Source: Pyrocephalus nanus
Taxonomy: Eukaryota > Chordata > Aves > Passeriformes > Tyrannidae
Direction of reading: 5' to 3'
Assembly (NCBI GenBank): GCA_038380795.1
Contig: CM076267.1
Location: forward strand, 15,173,501-15,237,500
DNA: 64,000 nucleotides
The notes below the pieces were generated by a model. It made no database searches. It was not told the DNA's origin and saw only the letters and a program-made list of their open reading frames with translations. Positions 10,292-20,471 of the stretch are shown in pieces. A program made the position numbers and the translations under genes. Within the stretch, counting starts at the first letter, position 1, and the number at the start of each line of letters is the position of its first letter.

Positions 10292-12614
10292 GAATTTCAA
10301 AATGAAAGGAATAATTTGTGAATACAAAGAACAAAGTCATGTGGGAGCACATTTTATACACATTTTATTTCCAAAATATAAAAACAGAATCTTGGGGGGA
10401 GGGGGAGAGGGGCATGATATTTTTTCCTGTGCTTGTCAAGTTGAATTTAATTACTTCAGTGATTTCCACTACTGAATCTTCAGCAAATTCCTTTCTGTGG
10501 GCTCATTTCATGATATTCCCAAAGGGAAGTCCTTTTTGCTGAAATGTGCCTGAGCAGGGAAAGATGATGTATGTTATGTCACTACCTCCTCTCCCACTCA
10601 GAAACTCACAGGGTTGCTTTTTCTCTTACAGGGAGATCTCTCTTTCTTCCCGGAATCTAGCACTGCTTTCTCATCCCAGCTGCCTTCCATCCGTGCAGGA
10701 GTGTGGGGCAAAACAGGCCTTGTAAACAAGGTGATGATGCACTACAGGAGAAGGCCAACCTCACAAATATTTGGATTTCCAAAGTGTCTGGTCTGATGAG
10801 CTGAGCTGAAGCTATAGGGCAGACAGCAGTATCACCATATTCAGCTGTGTTGCAAACATCCTGCAGCCAGCCTTCTCAGAGGAGAGAGAAATCAGAAAAC
10901 AGCCACCACCACCACTGAGAGAAAAAAATAAGTGTCCTGTCTTATATGAGTGAAATTTATGGGAATAATAGAATGTTGCTGCTCTACAGTAAAGTGGGCC
11001 TTACCTGTCCTCAAATCTTTGGTATTTTAATGTATTTCCTGATTCTGTAAGTTACAGCTGCCCCGTTGCACATAACACTTAATGATGCATAGGAGAGATG
11101 AAATAGTCATTACTTCCTCATTGCCAATGTCCTCTTTATCTTTGTTTTAAAGCCTTGATTCAGCTTTGAGAAATCTGCCTTGCTAGAGTCAAACTAAAAG
11201 CATGCCCCAAAAGAGGAAGACATTCCTATTTATTTTAGTTAATTGCTTGTTTGTATAATTACTCATTCTGAACTCTAACTTAAAATAAAATCTTCCCTTC
11301 CATCAATACAGCTATTGTTACAACTCCCAGCATGCCTGTCCCAGCATTTTCTGGAGCTGGGAAGGCTGCTTTGTGAAGGTGAGCTTTACGGTCTGCTTTG
11401 ATGGTCAGTGTGTCTGACCTACAGAAATAAGGTCAGACAACTTCCCAAGACCCACTTGTCTTCCAAGTCCTTCACCATAATTCACTGTCATAAAGAAAGA
11501 GTAAGGGGATGATGAGGAGGATTTGAGGTTGGTGAGCATAAAACAAGGATGGATTTTAGAGTTAAACATCTGGTTTTTGACTTTGCCATCTCTAGCACAG
11601 GTGTATGGGAATGTGTGTCCCAGCGTATTAAACCCAAAACAAAGCAGAACATTGTTTGAGTGTGGAAGAACAGTAACATGAAAGATGTTCTTTATCAAAC
11701 AGCAGAAAGTGCTCAGGTGAGACTGGGATGGGGGACAGTTGACGTGTCTTTATAAACCAGAGTTTTAAAAAAAGGTAAGAGAAAATGATGCTTTACAGCC
11801 TCCTAAAATAAGAAGAAATTTATTTTCCGAAGCTAATTTCCCTTTTTGATTTTTTTGTTTTTGTTTTTGTTTTGTTTTGTTGTAGTTAATATGTACAAAC
11901 AGGGGAAGAACACTGCAAAAACCTGCTTGGATCTGGGGGCTTTGGGAGCCCTTGACGGCACTTACAGTGCACCTTAGTGATTCAAGACTGTGAGATTTTT
12001 CCCCAGCACAGAAGGAACACATAGTTTGTGTTTTGAATGTTCAGTCCAAGTCAGTGATGAAATGGTGTGTCCTGTTAGGCTAAGATGACAGCAGAGGGAA
12101 GGGACTGCAGCCTACAAAATTAAAATTAAAGCGAACAAAAACTTTACTAAGCTGATTTGAACATCATGTTAGCCTTTCACCCATTCCCAGCTATGAGGTG
12201 TGACCTTGCCTGAATTGGCAGGGTCTGACAAAGGATCAGGTTCTGACCACGTTTATTTTGGCTGTGGCTAGCATAAACCCAGGGGCAGAGCTGGAAGTCT
12301 TCCCTCACCCCAAGTGACCTTTGGGATACACCCTTCCGGGCCAAGCTAAGCCAGACTGGCAGGAGACAGCATTTATGGATGCATGTACATCAGGGACAGC
12401 CCAAGCTCTGCTTGTTTTCTAACCGTGGCTAGAGGGTGTCTTAGAAAGTCAGAAACATTCCCAACCTTGACGAGAAGAAGGTTGATGCTAGCAGGACACT
12501 GGAGGCAAGTCAGGTCACTCAATCTGGCCTTCAGATGAGGAGGTGGATCATACTGATGGATCTGAGATTTTACGTTGGTGGTACCTGTAGCTGCTCTGAT
12601 TTTGTGATCTACTC
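10071..12614. other. Non-coding or intronic DNA
   Basis: No certain gene is present. The stretch contains a 29-base A run (10260-10288), a three-run G cluster (10394-10412), and a (TTTTTG)n tract near 11847-11882. A 112-base exon-like interval on the minus strand (10630-10741) has a good acceptor (CCTTCTCCTGTAG). Its donor (CCCT then GTAAGA) would phase with the membrane-segment exon candidate, but its translation is not recognisable. Confidence 0.5.
10260..10288. repeat. poly(A) homopolymer
   Basis: There are 29 consecutive A, with a short T run (10226-10237) about 22 bases upstream. No flanking duplication is present. Confidence 0.95.
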
Positions 12615-12623
12615 TTTTGCCCT

Positions 12624-12665
<42 letters not shown>

Positions 12666-12670
12666 CCTGG
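12615..12670 (-). mobile_element. Poly(T) run flanked by a direct repeat; possible tail-only retroposon insertion
   Basis: A run of 38 T (12626-12663) is bracketed by TTTTGCCCTGG at 12615-12625 and again at 12660-12670. The four T of the right copy belong to the run, so the unambiguous duplication is the 7 bases GCCCTGG. A homopolymer inside a short direct repeat is what target-primed reverse transcription would leave if only the poly(A) tail of a transcript were inserted, here in minus orientation. Slippage beside a chance repeat is the alternative. Confidence 0.45.
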
Positions 12671-15600
12671 GGCCTGTGCCTTTCCTTGTTAGCAATATGC
12701 AACATCCTGGTGGCCTCCCACTTCCATTCTGTCAAAGATACCTCCTGTCTGAGAGGACAGCTGGATGAGACGACAGGATAGTTTGCTTTGTGATCAGTTC
12801 CATTGTGCCTGGAATGGGAACTGGACATGGCAAATACATTTTCCGAACAGAAAAGTGAGGACCCTGCCTAGATGACTGGTTGGATGTCTCTCAGCATGTC
12901 CCTGGAGTTCTGCAGGATAAGCCCAGTGGCTGTCTGCTAACGGGCAGAAATGGCTGGTATCTCCTAGGCAGTTTCTGCCCCCATGTTTCCCAACATCTCA
13001 TCCAAATGTGTGGGTATCCCAAGGAGGAGCCAGCGCCTGCAGTAGGGTGGGAGGGGGAGGAGGGAGAGGGGAACAAGCCTTGTGTCCTTGTAAGCGTAAC
13101 AGTTTAGTCTTTGCTCTCAGGGACACAAGCTGGCAGTTGGCTTTGTAGTAACCCACATGACAACAGGAATAACATCAGGCATAATTAGACGAAATGATGG
13201 TATAAGTTCAACTCTTTCCCCCCAAACCACCCAGCCCCCTCAACTCATTTTGAAACAATGCACCTATTGTGGGCTCCAAGTAGCTTTTAAAAACACAATC
13301 GATTTCTTTCTTCACCATCACAGAAAAGAGCTTGCTGCTTGGATAACGAATGCTGAAACGTCTCAGGCAGGACAGAGGCTGAAGCAGGGAGGGCATGAGA
13401 CACCTCATCCCTCTCAGCTTCTTCTGATGTCTCTTCCAGTGCCCCCCGGCCCCCACCACCTAGCACCACCCACGAGATAATCAGTGCTCCTTGTTAGTAC
13501 AACTTTAAATGCTCTCTCTTTCCACCCCTGCAACCCACAACAGTATCCCCCATTGTTTTGGTGTTGGAAGTATACATGACGTGGTCATGATTCTGCCTTT
13601 TTTGAGGCCTTGTCAGGTTATGGATGATTGATCATGCTTCATCCACCCGATGAAGCCTGTCAAAGAATGGCACAAAATTTTCCCCTCTGTCTCCTTTCCC
13701 TAAGTGTGACTTGGCTGAGAGGACTACTGTGCTGGGTTTGAATGGCAATTATCTAAGTGTGTGGCTCCAGCTCCCCCTGCTAGCTCCCCTCTCTTTAAAA
13801 AAATGAGACTGAAATGTAATCAGATTTACTTTAATGAGGGGGGACCAAGAAAATGCATCCCATGAAAAAGAACTTTGTGGGCAATCCAGGTCCCACACCA
13901 TAAACAAAATGAAGTCACTCTATATTAGTGTTGAGAAAGCCTCAACATGGGAGAAACCCTGTTTATACCCCCTCCTTTATCACAGCTTTCTAGCCAGCCC
14001 ATTAAACTGTTTTGTACTCACTCCTGTGTCACACCCCCATGAAGATGTATGTGTATGTGACTTCTGGGTAACAGAGTAGGATGTGAAAAGGCAGCACCAG
14101 GGCAAAAATGGACCAGATTCTGAGTGCTTTGATTTGAGTTTGAGATGGTTTGGAGTTCTTTGCTGAAATATGAGTTATCTTAAAACTACTAAGCTAGGGA
14201 CTGTGGGGTTTTGACTGGTTGAGCTGTCTGGTTTTTATGCATCTTTAGGAATTTAGATGTGAATCGTGATGCCAACCACTGCAGGATTATTTACATTTTA
14301 AGTGTTTGAAGACTGCATGTTACTGTGTAATGCTAAGTATTATACTATGCTAATCTATATATGTGAGTGCATGTATCGTTGATAACTGAAATTGGTTTAT
14401 AACTCTTCCAAGTTATGTTCTTTTTAAGGTTCCAATGAGATACCCAAGCAATCAGTTTTGAAGGCTTCCAGTACAGTAATGTATATAAAACTTGGGAATA
14501 GTGGAGTCTGACAAAGCAATCCTGAGAATTATTCATCTAATCAGTGGACATAAAATTTCTTCCAGAAATGATCACTTACAAGAAAGAGAATCAAAAATTA
14601 TATTTTCAGCATGATTATTTTTCAGTGCTCCTAAATTTGGAATATCCATCCATGTTCTTTCCTCAAGCAGGACAATCATTATTTCTGAAAAAAACACCTA
14701 CACACACCCTGACAAACTTTAATCCCAAACTAGTGCATATGATTTGTAGCATTGGCCTGAAAATATTGAAGCAGAATTTTTTTGAAGCTGTTCATGTAAG
14801 ATTTGATTTTGTCACCCTAAAATTTCTAAGAAGTTTCAGGCCAATCAGTGAATATTGCAGAAATTTTAATGTTGTGGCATCAGGGGATTGTTCAAAAACT
14901 CTTGTCCAAACATAACTATTAGGTTAACTGTTGACCGGATAGTACCCAGAGAGTATATTTTATTGACTGGGAATTCATTAATAGTTAACTGGTGTGCAGA
15001 CATTGAAACAATGCACTGATTCTTCATATTGAATCCTATCTCAGACAAATACAATAAGATGCCACGGTCTGTTGCCTTCTTAGCTCAGCATTGCTGAGTG
15101 TTGATGTCAGGGAAAAGTCTTACTCAGTTAACAGCATTCCTAGAGCATTCTGCGGAACTGAGGGAGCTACAGAAAACTCTGAGGCTTCATTGAGATACAA
15201 AGGCTGAACCTGCAAAAGAGCATGAGACAAAAAACCCCAAACCAAACAAAAACCCCAAAAGAAACAGAAAAGAGAAAGAAACCAAAAGAAAAAAGGTGAC
15301 GGAGCTCCAGAGCTAAAAAATGTCGCTGGGCTTCCCAGGTCAGTAACATTCACCTTGAGGAAAAACTTAAGCAGATCAAACCTGCCTGCTCCAGCACAAA
15401 GTAAGGGTTTCCTGCTACAAAATGTTAGCTCTGCCAAGAAAGGTTCCTTGGGTGCCTTTTAAACGGTTACCTGTTTATATGTTTGGATACTTATTTATAT
15501 GACCAGTTTTTACTCCTGCAACCGTGAGCTTTTAATTTCTCAGCTTTCTTCACCAGAAGTGTGAAGAGTCATTTGTAAACTTTATTGCCTTGCAAGGCAG

Positions 15601-16959
15601 TGAGAGAATGAATTCATGTATCTGCAGGGGTTTAAAAAATGCTGAATGCAGCATGACTGCTACTCTTTAAGGAGTTTGGTTTCTGAATGCTAGTGTATAC
15701 AGAAATACAGGAAAAAGTGTTTATGATTTAGAGTTCTATTGAACATCAGAAAGAGAAACACTCTATATCTGTTGAAGGCTATGATCATTGCCATAAGATT
15801 AACCAGAAAGGGAAAACATGTGGCAGCCATCCAAGAAACACAACTATCAGAAGGTAAACAGGCATAATCAGCCAGGGATTCCAAAAAGTTGCACTATCAA
15901 CAAAATAAAAGATATGACCCCCTCTGAAGGTCTTCTTTCCTAAAAGGATGTATCTAAATAAAGAGCAAATATTTGGGGGTAAGAAATAGCTTTAAGACTA
16001 TAGATAAAGCCGAGAAACAGGGTCAGCCCTAGTTATGCTGGTACACTGACAATGGTGCTTTTTAAAAACCAGGGAGTGCATTTCTGCTCATGCCAGCCCC
16101 TAAGGAGAGACACACTGACCACACCTGTGCTTTTCTGTAAAAATTAAGTGTTTGGGTTTTTTTCTGGCAAGTTGTATATGATAGTGAGGACAGTAGGACT
16201 TCTTCCATCCCTGCTTCTGAGATTGCCCTTATTGGCCTTGCTGTGTTCCTATGCCAAGCGTACCCCACTGGTTGGACTACTTGGGCAGAAATGGTATCTA
16301 TGTTTCTGATGGATTTTTGTCCTAGGGTTTAGCAAATTGATTTATGCACCCATATACCTGCTGGCACTCCCAGTGTCTGCAATTGAAAACACTTGACCCC
16401 CTGTCCTTGCACAGTGCATACTTATCTCATATCCATTTTGAGCCTCCCATCTGCAAACATTGAGGAAATATTGCCACTTCATGGAGTTCTACTGTTTTAC
16501 CTCTTTAGTCATGGCCAGCAAGTTGCACTTAAGCATGTATGTTTTTTGTGTAGCCTTACAAATGAAATAGGAGTATGAAAATCAGTGAGAAACCACTTTT
16601 TGCCTAGCAAAATGTAAACTTCTGTCCTTGTTTTAATGTAGTTGCTCTTCCTATGAAAGATCAAGTGCACTTGATAGACTGACAGTCTCTCAAATTTGCA
16701 CAATCAAACAAAGGAAGGACTTGCAAAGAACTCTGTAGCTGCATCAAGCTGCTTTTCTCCTCCAAACAAGTCTGTCTCTGGCTAATTTGTGGAGCAGTTA
16801 GACTTTAATTCCTCTTTAATCTTATGTCTTATTTGGAACAGGTGATAGATAGACTGATCCAACATACCAGTAGACCTTCTTAAGCATATTGGGGCGGCTG
16901 TGTTGTACTGAAGGGCTGTGGTCTAATTCTGTGAATATTCACATGCTGTAGGACTAGTT
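12671..16959. other. Non-coding DNA, nothing gene-like recognised
   Basis: It holds a strong G-run cluster (13045-13071). Otherwise the frames are short, except for a 123-codon plus-strand frame at 14544-14915 in AT-rich sequence with no domain, splice or promoter signal. Exon-like intervals with acceptable splice signals occur here, for example 42 bases on the minus strand at 14022-14063, which shows how easily such signals arise by chance. Confidence 0.6.
13045..13071 (+). other. Candidate G-quadruplex motif
   Basis: Five G runs (13045-13047, 13049-13051, 13053-13057, 13062-13064, 13068-13071) are separated by loops of one to four bases, giving several alternative quadruplex registers on the plus strand. 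No gene feature is recognised next to it. Confidence 0.7.
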
Positions 16960-16992
16960 ATTACATCTACAATCCAATATTGTAGATGTAAT
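16960..16992. repeat. Perfect 14-bp inverted repeat with 5-base loop
   Basis: The left arm ATTACATCTACAAT (16960-16973) and the right arm ATTGTAGATGTAAT (16979-16992) are perfectly complementary. They flank the loop CCAAT (16974-16978). The DNA could extrude as a cruciform and a transcript would fold into a tight hairpin. The arms are of mixed composition rather than simple AT repeats, so chance is less likely than for most AT-rich hairpins. No terminal repeats of a transposon are seen around it. Confidence 0.85.
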
Positions 16993-19900
16993 TATAAACA
17001 ATTACACCTTGTGTTAGTGTATTATTGAAAATAATAATCTGTGTCAATCACACCATGTATCTGACATGCAATCATTAAAAAAATGTATTCATTAAGACAC
17101 TATGATTTTCTGATTGTCTGGTTATGAGAGAAGAACAAGGTATTTTTCTGTATCTACAGTTATAAAATCATCATTATGGTATCCATGCCCTGGTGTAGTA
17201 CTTTGGGTTCTAACAATCTATGCCTGCCACATTTTTCACTCTAAATATCAGATGCTTTTGTCTGGTTTTAAAATGCTGTGTGTGTTCTTTTGATTGGTTG
17301 TGGGGGTGTTGTTTTGTTGTTTTGTTTTGGTTTTTTTTTTTTCCTAATACTCCCTTTGATATTTCCTGGCCAGATTGAGACCTAAATGCAACATGGATGA
17401 TGTTTTATGACACAAACCAATGTGTCTGCATTACATTTGTGTTCTGTGTATAAAGGCCAGCCAATGTGAATAACATAATGGAATCTCTTTGTGGGACTCA
17501 AGGTTTTACACACCTTCTTCTGGAAATCAGACCAGTGGCACAGGCCTGAGAATAGCTGCAGCTCTAGACTGTATCCTTCTGCCTACCTAGCTCCAGGTCA
17601 GTAGCCTGATTTTCTTCTTACAATGGAGTCTGCCCAAACATCCTTTTGAAAATTACACATCCTGATGCTGATAGACCTTCCCAGGAAAGTTTCAGCAGGG
17701 AGGAAATAGGAGAATATGACATCTCATAAACTCCCTATGACTCCAGAACAAGGCCCAAAGGCTATCATTACTGAGATGCATAGTGCTAGCGTCAGTTCCA
17801 AAAGAGGATCTCAATTTATTGTGTGTTGGGAGTTTCTAGGGTCAGCTCCATCCTGCTAAGTGGTATAACAATGTGTCAGTTGCACAATAGGAGTAATTTC
17901 ACAGTATTCATATGTCACTTCCACAAGAGAGCAGAAAAAAATACTCTTGTAGTTACAGGGTGGTTTGGTTTTTCTGACATTTAATTCTTACATGGTAGGC
18001 ATCAGTGTTTTAATGGGACTGGAAAAAAAAATCAGTTCAAATAATTTTTGGACTGAAAACAAAATAATTAATAGAAACCAATTACAAGAATGTGCTTCCT
18101 ATCCTTGACAAACTTCCCCATTTCTTTCTTTTTTTCTCTTTCATTGTCATGTCATGTCATGTCAGAGCTGATTATAAGGGACAGGCCTTATAGCATTACA
18201 TGGGTGGGCTTTGGACTATTGAGCTTCTGTTCTGTTCTGGAGATCACAGACCTCAGTTTCACTGCCTTTGCTCTCTCCCTAACGCAGTGAAAACACTGAA
18301 GTGAAATCCCAGGGCTAAATTTTTTAGCCTCAAGTCTAAGTTCATGGATGCTGAGATAGGAGGAAAAGGTCATATTTCACAGTCACAGACCCATCACAAA
18401 GCAGTTTCTATTGTAATGGATAACTGAATAGCAAATGTGACTCTTGCATCACAATTACCCAGTATGCCCTGGTGGCTGACCTCTAAAGATGGGCTAGATT
18501 GTGTCTAGTCACCATCTGATACAGAGCAAGACCACCCAACAGCGGACACCCATCAGGTTGCTCTGCCAGGCTGCTGCCATCCTATTACAGAGATACTGAA
18601 GCAGAAATAGTGAGACACAGGCAGTATCGTAAACAACACCACAGGAAATGCTCCCAGCAGAGGTGAACAGAGAGAGGCAGGAGGACAGGAAGGAGATACA
18701 GGCTTACATAATCATATTTAGGCAAACATAAACCCATAGAAGCACCTTCCCCTTTGTCCCACTAAATTTTTCGTTCCAGAGGTGCTTGGGAGCATTATGC
18801 AAAATGAAGTTAAACCCCATCAAATTAACATGTGGCATGAGCAGACCGGACAGATAACTCCTGCCATGAATGCTTTTAGCTGCTTCCAGACTAAGGGGAG
18901 TGTTTCTCACCCTTGCTTTCCTACCTTCTACAGGGAGCAAAAAGTACCATTAAAGGAGGTGAGTGTTGTATTTGGACCCTGGCTGCCTTCTCTGCCACTT
19001 ATTGTACTGAAGAAACAAGCTTCTACAACTGCATGATGAACAACTCTGCTTTCTGGGAAGAGCCTGGCATAAGAGCAGCCTGACATAAAAACTGACTTGC
19101 AATAAACAGAGCTGGGTGCATTTTGTTCCTTGTTTTTTTGGTATCCCTAAAATCCCTCAGAGATGGTTAAGATTTGTCTTAGAGTAACAGTTCAACCTTA
19201 GTTTGAGAAAATGCCTCCTAAATCGCTGGAAAAGTTTAGCTGTTAATAGGTTTAGCAGTTGATCAGCTGATTATTGTGCATAGTATAAAGACCTGAGACT
19301 CATTGCTTCTTTAATCATCCTTATCTGGAAAAGGCCACCTTTTGCCCCTGAGAGAATGGCTCTCAAGTTCATCCAACAACATATGATTGGAACAGACTAG
19401 AAAGATTGGAACAACCCAGTGATTTACCTTCTCATTGAATTGAAACCACTGCTGGGGGATGCAGGACACCAGAAGGGGGTGGTGGAACTGAGTAGTCAAA
19501 ATCATGTCAAAATCCAAATTTCTTCCTCTATTCAGGCCTTCCCAACATGGAACAAGAGGACCTTGTCCTCTCTGCTTCACAGGAACTGCCCATAGAAATT
19601 CCTTAGCTCTGTGAGGAATACAATCTGAGACCTAATGAACCATGAGGTCACTCCAACAGAAGAATCAAACCAGGCATTTCCTAATCCTTCTGTTCACAAG
19701 GAGTGAACTTAATAAAACAGTAGTTTAAGTAACAGCAACTGAGTAGTCATGCACAAGTGAGTTCCTCATCCCTTGCTGTTGTCACCTGTGATCTATCAGC
19801 CTCAGGAGATTCAGAAGTTCATTCATAACCTGCAGGAAAATGGGAATGTGGACCTAGGCACAGGGGTGGTGCATAGCTCTGAGCCCTTTCTCTGCATCCT

Positions 19901-20421
19901 TGGCTGGTGGGGCTTCATACACACACAAGGATGTAGCCCAGGTTAGTGAGCACACTGAGCAGCTCTCCTTGGCATGGATCTGCAAGCTGTTGCTCTGGGT
20001 TACCTGTGGGTCTTCTCTGATGAGGCAGGAGAGGAGTGTGCTGAGTGTGTGTGAAAAGGCACTGCACTTGCTGCAACCCATTCAAGGCAAGTTTTTTCCA
20101 GAAGTGACACTATGGCCCATGTTCTTCCAAACAATTGCAGCAGGAAAGACCTGCCCATCATCTCTCACTCTATTTCCTCTTCCTTCCCTCTCCCTGAATT
20201 GGGCACCACTACCCCAGTGGGAACATGTTGATATCCTGTCAGGACAGTCCATATTATGCCCCACCAAGGTCACAGGGAGACTTCAGCCAGTACGCAAACC
20301 TTTTGCACCACTGGTGTAGTCCCTGAGGGTCAAGCAGGGTCAGAGCACAGATGGGACCCCTATTCCATTTCTGTTCAAACACAGCAATTTACTGCTAGTT
20401 TTCGGTGTTGATCTTTTGGCT
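16993..20421. other. Non-coding DNA
   Basis: No gene is recognised. It includes a T/G-rich tract (about 17306-17342) and a short (GTCAT)n microsatellite (18146-18164). Open frames are below 90 codons and none shows a domain. Confidence 0.65.
18146..18164. repeat. Short (GTCAT)n microsatellite
   Basis: Nearly four tandem units of GTCAT lie directly 3' of a T/C-rich stretch. It is a small tandem array with no visible function. Confidence 0.85.
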
Positions 20422-20471
20422 ACTCCCTCCCTGTGTGTTTAAGTACGTGTGTGTGTATGTAGGGAGGGAGT
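20422..20471. repeat. 11-bp polypyrimidine/polypurine inverted repeat around a GT-rich spacer
   Basis: ACTCCCTCCCT (20422-20432) and AGGGAGGGAGT (20461-20471) are perfectly complementary. They flank a 28-base spacer rich in GT dinucleotides. One strand has all pyrimidines at the left arm and all purines at the right arm, and the spacer is of the alternating type that can adopt unusual helices. Confidence 0.8.

Noticed and set aside
11113..11179. Minus-strand interval of about 67 bases with acceptor TTTGACTCTAG and donor GAA/GTAATG, open in one frame
   Set aside because: The short Lys-rich translation has no recognisable motif and no phase-compatible partner exon.
12373..12828. 151-codon minus-strand frame with a poly-Lys centre
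   Set aside because: The centre is the T38 run; the flanking residues match no family and the frame has no splice or promoter support.
14022..14063. 42-base minus-strand interval with a strong acceptor and donor
   Set aside because: It is isolated, very short and gives an uninformative peptide; used as a reminder that exon-like signals arise by chance here.
14544..14915. 123-codon plus-strand frame in AT-rich DNA
   Set aside because: No domain, signal peptide or exon signals are visible, and the composition follows the local base content. Kept as non-coding.
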